A DNA stretch of 30,807 nucleotides from Streptomyces sp. NRRL B-24484 (GTDB lineage: Bacteria; Actinomycetota; Actinomycetes; Streptomycetales; Streptomycetaceae), in assembly GCF_000717715.1 (NCBI RefSeq), contig NZ_JOAI01000063.1:1-30807 (forward strand), given 5' to 3'. The notes beneath the pieces are model-generated. The model was not told the DNA's origin and searched no databases. It saw only the letters and a list, made by a program, of their open reading frames with translations. Positions 16,580 to 23,620 of this stretch are shown here, piece by piece. The position numbers and the translations under genes were made by a program. The stretch's first letter is position 1, and the number at the start of each line of letters is the position of its first letter.

Positions 16580-17008
16580 CTACGGCGCGACCGGTTCCGG
16601 GGCCACCCAGCGGAGCGCGTACCAGGAGAGCGCGGCGAGGACCGTCGCGCCGGGCAACTCGGCGCAGTAGGCGAGGACTTGGGCGAGCAGGTAGTCGCGG
16701 CCGTGGTGTGCGGACCAGATGTCGAAGTAGGCGTCCATCGCCAGCAGGACGGCGGTGGCGGCGGCCAGGGGACTGGTGGCCCGGTGCCGGCGGCGCACCA
16801 GTGCGGCGAGCAGCAGCAGCGCCGCCACCTCCATGACGTCCAGCCAGACCCAGGAGTTGGCGAGGTTGCGCGCACCGAAACGGCGGACCGACAGGCCCAG
16901 CACCACGATCCACGGCACCAGCAGGGTCGCGGCCGTCCGCAGCCCGATCGGCAGCCATCGCCGGACGTCCGCCTCGCGGACCGTCGGCAGTCGTCCTGTT
17001 CCCGTCAC
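16580..17008 (-). CDS. Small four-helix integral membrane protein, function unknown
   Basis: A 142-residue protein I do not recognise. It has about four hydrophobic helices (roughly 19-40, 46-67, 74-92 and 108-130) and a basic N-terminus. The loop after helix three carries MDAYFDIWSAHHGRDYL, with clustered His and Asp that could bind metal or form a catalytic site, which is speculation. The frame opens further upstream, but the GTG at 17008 is supported by TACGAT exactly 6 nt before it, the leaderless pattern. The longer N-terminal extension is low-complexity. It lies 190 nt before the stress-protein gene on the same strand. Confidence 0.75.
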   Translation of the reverse strand: MTGTGRLPTVREADVRRWLPIGLRTAATLLVPWIVVLGLSVRRFGARNLANSWVWLDVMEVAALLLLAALVRRRHRATSPLAAATAVLLAMDAYFDIWSAHHGRDYLLAQVLAYCAELPGATVLAALSWYALRWVAPEPVAP

Positions 17009-17020
17009 GCGCCGATCGTA
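17009..17020 (-). promoter_or_regulatory. -10 element for a probably leaderless membrane-protein mRNA
   Basis: The minus strand reads TACGAT (17020-17015), 6 nt, then GTG at 17008, without a ribosome binding site. No good -35 is visible. Confidence 0.45.
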
Positions 17021-17087
17021 TCGGCCGGCCGGCCCCGCGCGGGGGTCGGGGACACCGCGCGGGGTCCGTCCGTTCAGCCCCGGCGGG

Positions 17088-18035
17088 CTACTTGGCCTCG
17101 ACCCGTCCGACCGGGTCGGGGTCGGCCGCCAGCGCATCGCAGGTGGTCTGCCAGGCCGGGTCGCCGGGGTGGAGCCGGCTGCGGAGGTAGGCGGCGGTGA
17201 GCCGCGCGAGGGCGGCGACCCGTCCGGGGTTCTCGTCGGTGGTCTCGGCGGCGTCGTATCCGGCGATCCCGCCGAGTCCGTGCTCCGCCCCGAACAGGGT
17301 GAGCAGGGACTTGGGACCGGGGGCGAGGGTGTAGGGGTCGGCGTGCCAGTCCGGGCCCATGTCGGTGAAGTGCCGGGAGTCGTCCTCGTCTCCCGCGACG
17401 ACCAGGGCGGGGGCGGTCATGGTGGAGAAGTCGACGGCGCCGACGATCGGCCACTGCCCGGCCATGGGCCCGTTGAAGGCGTCGCCGCCCCGGCCGGGTG
17501 CGGCGAGCAGGACGCCCGCCTTGATCCGCGGCTCGGCCAGGTGCACCACCTTCCCGGTGCCGGGGTCGGTGAGTCCGGCACCCAGCAGGAGGGCCGCGGT
17601 GAACCCGCCGAGCGAGTGTCCCGCGACGGCGATCTCGGTGCGGTCGATCCGCCCCGCGAGCTGCGGCACGGTGCGCTCGACCACGTCGAGCCGGTCGAGG
17701 ATGCGGCTCATGTCCTCGGCGCGGGAGCGCCAGAAGTCCGGCGCACCGGGGGCGTCGGCAACCAGGTGGCTCAGCGTCCGGGAGGTGAGGTGGGTGGGCT
17801 GGACGACGACGAACCCCTGAGCGGCCCACGCGTGGGCGAGCGGGGCGTAGCCGTTCAGCGAGGAGAGGTTGTTCGAGGGGCCGTGGCCGTGGGAGAGCAG
17901 GACGACGGGCAGGCCGGTTCCGGAGGCGGGGGCGGAGACGCGTACCTCGAGGTCCACGGGGCGTCCGGGAACGGGCAGGACGAGCGGGCTGTACGACAGG
18001 ACGGGGACGCGGGGTGTGCGGGTGGGTGTGCTCAT
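17088..18035 (-). CDS. Alpha/beta-hydrolase (chlorophyllase/PAF-acetylhydrolase-like)
   Basis: A 315-residue serine hydrolase. LLSHGHGPSNN (46-56) is the oxyanion-hole region. The nucleophile is Ser141 in VAGHSLGGF. Asp216 or Asp218 in VAGDEDDS and His252 in GAEHGLGG complete the triad. Residues 102-118 include the helix before the nucleophile strand typical of the chlorophyllase-like group. No signal peptide, so it is probably a cytosolic esterase. AGGAG lies 8 nt before the ATG. It is divergent from a TetR gene, and its predicted promoter is overlapped by that regulator's likely operators, so it is probably induced by a substrate or xenobiotic that binds the TetR protein. The natural substrate is unknown. 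Confidence 0.9.
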   Translation of the reverse strand: MSTPTRTPRVPVLSYSPLVLPVPGRPVDLEVRVSAPASGTGLPVVLLSHGHGPSNNLSSLNGYAPLAHAWAAQGFVVVQPTHLTSRTLSHLVADAPGAPDFWRSRAEDMSRILDRLDVVERTVPQLAGRIDRTEIAVAGHSLGGFTAALLLGAGLTDPGTGKVVHLAEPRIKAGVLLAAPGRGGDAFNGPMAGQWPIVGAVDFSTMTAPALVVAGDEDDSRHFTDMGPDWHADPYTLAPGPKSLLTLFGAEHGLGGIAGYDAAETTDENPGRVAALARLTAAYLRSRLHPGDPAWQTTCDALAADPDPVGRVEAK

Positions 18036-18136
18036 GGCGGGGTCTCCTGCGGCGGTGGGTGCCGCGGCCGACGACCTGGTCGGGCGGCGGCGGGCACGGG
18101 TGATGGCCGGCTGCGCCCGCTTCGGCTAGCCTGAAG

Positions 18137-18151
18137 CGGAACGCTGTCCCG
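18137..18151. promoter_or_regulatory. Possible TetR operator, site A (imperfect)
   Basis: CGGAACGCTGTCCCG matches the perfect site at 18161-18175 at its outer arms, with one mismatch in the dyad. The centres of the two sites are 24 bp apart, in the region between divergent TetR and hydrolase genes. Confidence 0.6.
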
Positions 18152-18154
18152 TTT

Positions 18155-18184
18155 ACTATCCGGAACATCGTTCCGTTTTGTCAA
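18155..18184 (-). promoter_or_regulatory. Predicted alpha/beta-hydrolase promoter with an operator in the spacer
   Basis: On the minus strand consensus TTGACA (18184-18179) and GATAGT (18160-18155) are 18 nt apart, and the perfect operator at 18161-18175 fills the spacer. On the plus strand TACTAT (18154-18159) may be the -10 for the TetR gene, so one site could control both directions. Confidence 0.65.
18161..18175. promoter_or_regulatory. Probable TetR operator, site B (perfect dyad)
   Basis: CGGAACATCGTTCCG has perfect 6-bp arms around a 3-bp centre and lies between the -35 and -10 of the divergent hydrolase promoter, 32 nt before the TetR start. Confidence 0.75.
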
Positions 18185-18206
18185 CGGGTGCCCGAGGAGG
18201 AGAGCC

Positions 18207-18806
18207 GTGTCCGCAGAGAGCCCCACGGAGAGGGCGCCCGCCCGCGGGAAGCGGGCCGACGCGCTGCGCAACCAGCAGGCGCTGCTCGCGGCCGCCGCCG
18301 AGGAGTTCGTGGCCTCCGGGGTGGACGCGCCGATCCGCCGGATCGCGGCCAGGGCGGGTGTGGGGACGGGCACGATCTACCGGCACTTCCCGACCCGGGC
18401 CGATCTCGTCACGGCCGTCTACCGCCACCAGATCGAGGAGTGCGCGGAGGCGGGCCCGGAGCTGCTGGCCCGCGCCGACTCCCCGTTCGCCGCACTGCGG
18501 CAGTGGATCGACCTCTTCGTCGACTTCCTGGTCACCAAGCACGGACTGGCCGACGCGATGCAGTCCGACAGCAGCGGCTTCGCCGCACTGCACAGCCACT
18601 TCCTCGACCGCCTGCTACCGGTCTGCGGGCACCTGCTCGACGCCGCGGTCGCGTCGGGCGAGATCGGGGCCGGCACCCGGCCGTACGAACTGATGCGCGG
18701 CATCGGCAACCTGTGCATCGGCGGCGGAGACCCGCAGTACGATCCCCGACGGCTGATCGACCTGCTCCTGGACGGACTGCTCCTGGACGGACCGCGGCAC
18801 CCCTGA
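18207..18806 (+). CDS. TetR-family regulator divergent from the alpha/beta-hydrolase
   Basis: A 199-residue TetR protein. The helix-turn-helix (about 23-69) reads QALLAAAAEEFVASGVDAPI and RRIAARAGVGTGTIYRHFP, followed by TRADLVTAVY. The C-terminal half resembles the common actinobacterial TetR ligand domain that senses small hydrophobic molecules. The GTG start at 18207 is preceded by GAGGAGGAGA. The divergent arrangement and paired dyads between the genes make it the likely repressor of the hydrolase and of itself. It is convergent with the KAS III-like gene, 141 nt away, where I see no strong terminator. Confidence 0.92.
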   Translation: MSAESPTERAPARGKRADALRNQQALLAAAAEEFVASGVDAPIRRIAARAGVGTGTIYRHFPTRADLVTAVYRHQIEECAEAGPELLARADSPFAALRQWIDLFVDFLVTKHGLADAMQSDSSGFAALHSHFLDRLLPVCGHLLDAAVASGEIGAGTRPYELMRGIGNLCIGGGDPQYDPRRLIDLLLDGLLLDGPRHP

Positions 18807-18947
18807 CCGGAGTGACGCCGACGGCGACCGCTCGCCGGACGCCGGCGGGTGCGCACGGGGCACCGGGTGGGCGGGGCGGGTCGGGTCGCCGCCGGACGCC
18901 ACCGTGCGATGTCCTAGGCGGTCTGGCCCGGTTCGGCGAGCGGGCGC

Positions 18948-19964
18948 TCACCCGCCACCGGCGCCCCAGCGAACGGCTGCCGCACCCGCGTAGTCGCCGG
19001 CGTGCGCGAAGCCGCCCAGCACCACCAGGTCGCCGTCCTTCACCCGACCGGACCGCCGCGCCCGGTCCAGGGTGACGGGGATGGCGGCGCCGAAGAGGTT
19101 GCCGCACCGGTCGAAGGTGTCGGGATGCCGGTCTGGCGGAAGTCCCAGCGAACGCCGCCAGTTCTCCAGGAACACACGGTTGGGCTGGTTGGTCACCAGT
19201 GCGTCGATCTCCGCGGTGGGGACGCCGATCCGCGCGCAGACCTCGGAGACCAGGTCGGGCACCAGGCGGTTGCCGCGTTCGAGGACGGTACTGACGCTCT
19301 CCTCGGTGAAGCCGATCCGCAGCTGGGACCGCCCCGGTTCCCAGTAGCGCCGGCCGTCCTCCAGGACGGCCGTCATGTCCCCACCGTGGGCGCCGATGTG
19401 GCGGCCGGCCACGGCCAGCACCGGCGAGGCCGCCGACGTGGTGAGGTAGCCGACGCCGCAGCCGTCCCCGGGGATCGCGGCCTGGGCGAGCCGTCGCACC
19501 TCGGACTGGGTGAAGAGCTGCCCGGCGGCGGTCTGTGCGTTGCAGATCAGCGCCGTCCTCGCCTCGGTGGTGCGGAGGATCTGCCCGGCCAGCTCCAGCA
19601 TGTGGACGAAGGAGGCGCAGCCCGCGTTGGCCACGTCGATCAGCCAGGACGGGTTCAGGCCGAGCCGGCGCGCGACCTCGGTGCCGGCCCCGACGAACGG
19701 GCTGTCCGGCAACTGACTGTGCACCAGCAGGACGTCCACCGCCCGGATCTCGGCCCGGCCGTGGCGCTCGATCAGCGGCTGGACGGCCTGCTCCACCAGG
19801 TCCACGTTGCTCTCCCCGGTCACGTGGTGCCGCAGCGCCGGGACGCGGAACATCGGGCTGTCCCTGAGCCTGTCCTCCGCCCCCGGGTGGTCGGTGTAGT
19901 ACGAGGCGGGAACCGGCTCCCCGGGCAGGTGGCCGGAGACGTCGGTGAGGCTGACGGTCTTCAC
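18948..19964 (-). CDS. KAS III-like condensing enzyme/acyltransferase with altered catalytic His
   Basis: A 338-residue thiolase-fold protein of the 3-oxoacyl-ACP synthase III family. The nucleophile is Cys116 in NAGCASF. The C-terminal Asn289 lies in CGNLFGAAIP. At the place of the usual His of 'HQAN' the sequence is TNQPN, so Asn259 replaces it. The C-terminal GGFAHAGDYAGAAAVRW resembles the family's glycine-rich end. Loss of the His normally needed for malonyl decarboxylation suggests acyl transfer or a different condensation rather than fatty-acid initiation. The GTG start overlaps the preceding gene's stop (GTGA, 19964-19961). It ends the AraC/ThDP/SRPBCC-like/KAS operon and probably acts last on a product of the ThDP enzyme. 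Substrates cannot be read. Confidence 0.87.
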   Translation of the reverse strand: MKTVSLTDVSGHLPGEPVPASYYTDHPGAEDRLRDSPMFRVPALRHHVTGESNVDLVEQAVQPLIERHGRAEIRAVDVLLVHSQLPDSPFVGAGTEVARRLGLNPSWLIDVANAGCASFVHMLELAGQILRTTEARTALICNAQTAAGQLFTQSEVRRLAQAAIPGDGCGVGYLTTSAASPVLAVAGRHIGAHGGDMTAVLEDGRRYWEPGRSQLRIGFTEESVSTVLERGNRLVPDLVSEVCARIGVPTAEIDALVTNQPNRVFLENWRRSLGLPPDRHPDTFDRCGNLFGAAIPVTLDRARRSGRVKDGDLVVLGGFAHAGDYAGAAAVRWGAGGG

Positions 19965-20668
19965 TTCGACCCCCGGCCGGCAGCGGCGACCGCCGAACGC
20001 GGCGGCACGCTCACCGGCAGGGAGTTGTGGGAGCGGTGCTCCAGGATCGCCTTGAGGTTGGCCATCTCGATCGTGTGCCCCGCGTAGAAGAGGTCCCAGT
20101 ACGCGCCCACCCAGGCCCGGTCCGGGCCAGGGGCGAGCTCGGGGCGCGGGTTGGCGTCGTAGTGCGGGTGCCGGCAGTTGGTCCAGGTGATGACGGAACC
20201 GGGCCGCCCCAGCACCGGTTCGGCGGGCACGACCCGCATCAGGTAGATCATCCAGAGCTGCTCGCCCTGGTCCCAGGCACAGTGGAAGTCCACCGTCCGG
20301 GCCTCGGCGTTGGACTCCACCCGGCAGTAGATCCTGGTCCCGGCCTCCAGCAGGTCGTTCCCGACCCACAGGCCGGGGGTGCCGGCGGGCTCGAAGTTCC
20401 GCAGGCTGAACGTCCACTCCTCCAGGTGGTGCCCCTGGCGCAGGTAGGAGTACGCGTCGTCCGGCGGGCAGTCGACGTACTCGTGGATCGTGCAGTACTG
20501 CCCGTAGACCTCCTGGTGCGGATGGGCCGGGCGGGTCAGTTCCGCACAGCGGGCCGCCAGGACGGCCGGTGCGGTGTTCTCCACCGTGGTCAGACCGGGC
20601 ACGCCGGTCGGGCCGGACACCCCGGTCGGGCCGGACGGCTCAGCCGGTGTGGACGGTGCGGCGTTCAT
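19961..20668 (-). CDS. Unrecognised protein between ThDP and KAS III-like genes (possible SRPBCC fold)
   Basis: A 235-residue protein I cannot assign firmly. After a low-complexity N-terminus with a duplicated SGPTGV hexapeptide (about 12-25), the body (about 52-215) is rich in Trp, Tyr and His. It begins YGQYCTIHEYVDCPPDDAY and continues with HLEEWTFSLR, GLWVGNDLL, FHCAWDQGEQLWMIY and WTNCRHPHYDANP. The pattern of an N-terminal strand, a 'PPDDAYSYLRQG' helix and later strands resembles SRPBCC/polyketide-cyclase proteins, so a cyclase, aromatase or lipid-binding role is possible. ATG at 20668 has GAGGAGAG before it; the gene overlaps the ThDP gene by 29 nt and the KAS gene by 4 nt. Tight coupling says it works with them. 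Confidence 0.8.
   Translation of the reverse strand: MNAAPSTPAEPSGPTGVSGPTGVPGLTTVENTAPAVLAARCAELTRPAHPHQEVYGQYCTIHEYVDCPPDDAYSYLRQGHHLEEWTFSLRNFEPAGTPGLWVGNDLLEAGTRIYCRVESNAEARTVDFHCAWDQGEQLWMIYLMRVVPAEPVLGRPGSVITWTNCRHPHYDANPRPELAPGPDRAWVGAYWDLFYAGHTIEMANLKAILEHRSHNSLPVSVPPRSAVAAAGRGSK
20604..20636 (-). repeat. Tandem 18-nt direct repeat encoding SGPTGV-like hexapeptides
   Basis: CCGGTCGGGCCGGAC occurs at 20604-20618 and again at 20622-20636, an 18-nt period in frame, giving a duplicated Gly-Pro-Thr-Gly-Val segment near the N-terminus of the unrecognised protein. It is probably a length-variable disordered tail. Confidence 0.7.
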
Positions 20669-22403
20669 GAGCGCTCTCCTCGTGGTCGGCCGGCAGGGTG
20701 CCGGCTGCGGTCAGGAAGGGAAGGAACGGGGGGATCTCCGCGGGGTCGACGTCCACGGCCACCAGGGCCGGACCGCTCGTCGCGTTGCCGCGCAGCAGTG
20801 CCTGCCGCAGCTGCGGTCCGGTGGCGGCCCGGTGCACGGCCAGGGTGGGGAACATGCCTGCCGCACCGGCGGCGATGTCCGAGGGGAGGAAGAGGTTGGC
20901 CGGGTTCGGGGCACCCAGGAACAGCTGCTCGCGGGTGGCACACATGGCGTGGGCGTTGTTGTTGAGGATCACGAAGGTGACGGGAGCGCCGTACTCGAGC
21001 GCGGTGTGCACCTCCATGCCGTGCATGAAGAACGCTCCGTCCCCGGCGAGCACGTAGCTGCGCTGCCCGGTGGCGAGTGCCGCCCCGATGCCGGCGCCGA
21101 AGGCGTACCCCATGCCGCCCATGCCGACGGCCACCACGAACCGCCCCCGCCGCGTCGCCCGGAGCCGGTGGATCGCGCTGGCTCCGGTGTTCCCGGCGTC
21201 CACGAAGACGTGGGCGTCCGGCGGAAGGGCGTCCGCCACCGCGGCCACCGCCGCGGCGTGGGAGAGGCCTCCGGCGCCGGGAGGCGGGGGCGCCAGCGGA
21301 ACCGGACCGGCGTGCCCGGGGGCGGGACGGACGCCGGCGGCGAGCCGGGAGGCCAGTTGCCGCAGGGTGTCACGCAGACCGCCGGAGAGATGGAGTCCGG
21401 GGACGGCCGGGACGAACGGCGGCTCGGGATCGACGCAGATCACGGGGGTCTCGGCCAGGGCCGACTCCAGCCCGCCGCGGGCCAGCACCGGCAGGCGGGT
21501 GCCCACGAGCAGACAGAGCTCGGCCCGCCGCAGACAGTCCAGGACGTTCGGATGCCCCATCACCCCGGCCACGCCCGCGAAGTGCTGGTCGTTGTTGTCG
21601 AACACGTCCCTGGCGTCCGGGGTGACCGCCACCCAGGCGCCCAACCTCGCCGTCAGGTCGGCGAGTTCCTGCTTCGCCCCGGCCGCGGCGACGCCCTCGC
21701 CGGCGATCACCAGCACCCGGGTGGCGGCGCGCAGCCGCTCCGTCGCGCGGTCCAGCCGCACGGCCGGGGTGCGCGGTTCGGGTACCGGGGTGGGCGGTGC
21801 CGCCCCGCGGGGTGTCAGGGTGGCCTGCTGGACGTCCTTGGGCAGCAGGAGCACCGCGGGCCCGCGCGGGTGCGAGCAGGCCGCGGCCATCGCCTCGGCG
21901 AGCAGTCGCGGCAGTGCGTGCGGATCCTCGACCCGGGCGCAGAAGCGGCTGACCGGCGCGAACAGCCGGTGGGCGTCGAGCGATCCGGCCCGTCCGCTGG
22001 TGTCCTGGAAGGCGCCGAGCCCGTCCAGAGCGGTGGGTGGCTGCCCGACGAGGGCCAGCACCGGGACGCGTGAGGCGTAGGCCTCCGCCAGGCCCGGGAT
22101 CAGGTTCATCGCGCCGCCGCCGGAGGTGGCTGCGACGACGCCGAGCCGCCCGGTGGTGCGGGCGTACCCGTCGGCCATGGTGACGGCCGAGAACTCGTGC
22201 TTCGCGACGACGGTGCGCGGACGGCCCCCGAGGAGGTGCAGGGCGTCGTACAGGTCCTCGATGTTCGCGCCGCCGACGCCGAACACCTGCCGGACTCCGT
22301 CCTCGGCCAGAGCGGCCGCCAGATGGTCCACGACGCGGACCCCGGCGGCCGCGCCGGCGGCGTCCCCGGACGGGGTCGCCGTCTCCCGGATGTCGGTGGT
22401 CAC
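20640..22403 (-). CDS. Acetolactate-synthase-like ThDP-dependent enzyme (candidate carboligase)
   Basis: A 587-residue three-domain ThDP enzyme. The N-terminal Pyr domain has the activating Glu70 in AKHEFSAVTMADGYAR. The central domain follows from about 205. The PP domain has LAGDGAFFMHGMEVHTALE (452-470) ending in NNN (481-483), a complete metal/ThDP motif. It resembles the acetolactate synthase/benzoylformate decarboxylase group more than the pyruvate decarboxylase at 10967, to which it is only a distant relative. No regulatory small subunit or branched-chain pathway gene is nearby, so a role in valine synthesis is unlikely. The GTG start overlaps the AraC-type gene's stop (GTGA, 22403-22400). 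With a KAS III-like partner it may form an acyloin or other carboligation product; this is inference. Confidence 0.9.
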   Translation of the reverse strand: MTTDIRETATPSGDAAGAAAGVRVVDHLAAALAEDGVRQVFGVGGANIEDLYDALHLLGGRPRTVVAKHEFSAVTMADGYARTTGRLGVVAATSGGGAMNLIPGLAEAYASRVPVLALVGQPPTALDGLGAFQDTSGRAGSLDAHRLFAPVSRFCARVEDPHALPRLLAEAMAAACSHPRGPAVLLLPKDVQQATLTPRGAAPPTPVPEPRTPAVRLDRATERLRAATRVLVIAGEGVAAAGAKQELADLTARLGAWVAVTPDARDVFDNNDQHFAGVAGVMGHPNVLDCLRRAELCLLVGTRLPVLARGGLESALAETPVICVDPEPPFVPAVPGLHLSGGLRDTLRQLASRLAAGVRPAPGHAGPVPLAPPPPGAGGLSHAAAVAAVADALPPDAHVFVDAGNTGASAIHRLRATRRGRFVVAVGMGGMGYAFGAGIGAALATGQRSYVLAGDGAFFMHGMEVHTALEYGAPVTFVILNNNAHAMCATREQLFLGAPNPANLFLPSDIAAGAAGMFPTLAVHRAATGPQLRQALLRGNATSGPALVAVDVDPAEIPPFLPFLTAAGTLPADHEESAHERRTVHTG

Positions 22404-23419
22404 GGGGTGGCACTCCTCTCTGCCGGGCCGGCACCGAGGACCAGACCGGCCGGCGCGAGGGCCTGGAACCGCCGGCGGTACTCGTTCGGAGTGAGCTCCA
22501 GCGTCCGGCCGAAGGAACGGAAGAAGGTCTCGGCGGAGGCGAATCCGCAACGGCGGGCGATCTGGCCGACCGGTAGTTCGGTGGACTCCAGCAGTTTCCG
22601 GGCCCGGGCGATGCGCATCTGCTCGATGTACTGGCCAGGCGGAGTGCCGACCTCGCGCCGGAACACCCGGGCGAAGTTGCGCACGCTCATGTTGGCGCGC
22701 CGGGCCACCTCGGGTACGGGCAGCGGCTGTTCGAGGTTCTCCAGGATCCACTCCTGCGCGGCCCGGATCGGCGGACGGTCGGCCAGCTGGGCCTCCAGGA
22801 TCGTGCTGAACTGCGACTGGCCGCCGTTCCGTTTGAAGAACAGCACCAGGAAACGGGCCACCTCCAGCGCGAAGGAGGCGCCGTGGTCGGCCTCGACCAG
22901 GGCGAGGGCCAGGTCGATCCCGCTGGCCACGCCGGCCGAGGTCGCGTAGGTGCCGTCCCAGACGAAGATCGGATCCGGGTCGACGGCCACCTCCGGGTAG
23001 CGTCGGGCCAGCTCGTCGCAGAACGCCCAGTGGGTGGTGGCCCTCCGGCCGTTGAGCAGACCCGCCTCGGCGAGCAGGAAGGCGCCGCCGCAGACGGACA
23101 CCACCCGTCGCGAGCGCTCGGCCGCCCGCCCGATCCAGGACACCAGCTCCCGGTCGGCCAGTGCCTCGGGGAGGCTCCAGCCGCCCGGCACGACGAGCGT
23201 GTCGATCGGGCCCTCGCCCGTCCCGAGCGGCTCGGCCTCGATCACGATGCCCGTGCTGGTCCGCACCCGCGGCGCACGGGGCGAGACGATCTCGATCCGG
23301 TACCCGCCCTCCTCTCCGGGACGCCGCCGGTTGGCGGTGTCGAACACCTCGATCGGGCCCGTGACGTCGAGGGCCTGGGCACCCGGGTAGACCACCACAA
23401 CAACTCGTCGCTGAGACAC
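22400..23419 (-). CDS. DJ-1/PfpI-AraC fusion regulator (GlxA/FtrA-type)
   Basis: A 339-residue regulator. Residues 6-195 form a DJ-1/PfpI-like glutamine-amidotransferase fold with VVVVVYPGAQALDVTGPIEV, and the elbow Cys110 in VSVCGGAFLLAEAG, followed by TTHW. The C-terminus is an AraC double helix-turn-helix (about 222-320): VPEVARRANMSVRNFARVF and IARRCGFASAETFFRSFGR, ending TPNEYRRRF. I chose the GTG at 23419 because the DJ-1 strand begins right after it and a -10-like hexamer lies 6 nt before it. It is the first gene of the ThDP/SRPBCC-like/KAS operon, overlapping the ThDP start by 4 nt, and so is probably its own cluster's regulator. The DJ-1 domain probably senses the signal; the ligand is unknown. 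Confidence 0.92.
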   Translation of the reverse strand: MSQRRVVVVVYPGAQALDVTGPIEVFDTANRRRPGEEGGYRIEIVSPRAPRVRTSTGIVIEAEPLGTGEGPIDTLVVPGGWSLPEALADRELVSWIGRAAERSRRVVSVCGGAFLLAEAGLLNGRRATTHWAFCDELARRYPEVAVDPDPIFVWDGTYATSAGVASGIDLALALVEADHGASFALEVARFLVLFFKRNGGQSQFSTILEAQLADRPPIRAAQEWILENLEQPLPVPEVARRANMSVRNFARVFRREVGTPPGQYIEQMRIARARKLLESTELPVGQIARRCGFASAETFFRSFGRTLELTPNEYRRRFQALAPAGLVLGAGPAERSATP

Positions 23420-23425
23420 CGTTAC

Positions 23426-23455
23426 AGCCTGTGTCCGGCCGGGGAGTGGCGGCAA
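23426..23455 (-). promoter_or_regulatory. Predicted promoter of the AraC-ThDP-KAS operon, possibly leaderless
   Basis: On the minus strand TTGCCG (23455-23450), 18 nt, CAGGCT (23431-23426), then 6 nt to the GTG at 23419. The -10 is one base from TAGGCT. No strong ribosome binding site precedes the GTG. Confidence 0.4.
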
Positions 23456-23488
23456 TGACGGCTTACTGACGAATCCGGCCACGGGAGT

Positions 23489-23500
23489 TGGACATGTCCA
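23489..23500. promoter_or_regulatory. Palindrome upstream of the AraC-type gene, candidate operator
   Basis: TGGACATGTCCA is a perfect 12-bp palindrome about 70 nt upstream of the AraC-type start, and GACGCAGCGTC (23518-23528) is a second short dyad nearby. Either could be a regulator site; neither is assigned. Confidence 0.35.
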
Positions 23501-23620
23501 CGGCGAACAGCGCGAATGACGCAGCGTCACGACGCCGTGTGAGACGTGTCATAGTGCCGGCGCGCGCGTCCGGCCGCGCGTCCGGCCGGGCCCGGGAGTG
23601 CGCGAGGACCGGGCCGGGGC

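Noticed and set aside
18807..18947. Terminator between the TetR and KAS III-like genes
   Set aside because: Only a weak GGTGC/GCACC pairing is present; not enough to call.
20640..22403. Acetolactate synthase of branched-chain amino-acid synthesis
   Set aside because: No small regulatory subunit or ilvC/leu genes beside it, and it is locked into a KAS III-like operon; kept as a ThDP carboligase of unknown product.
23570..23600. Short direct repeat GCGCGTCCGGCC as a possible mobile-element end or CRISPR unit
   Set aside because: Only two copies in tandem, no spacers, no target-site duplication and no transposase nearby.
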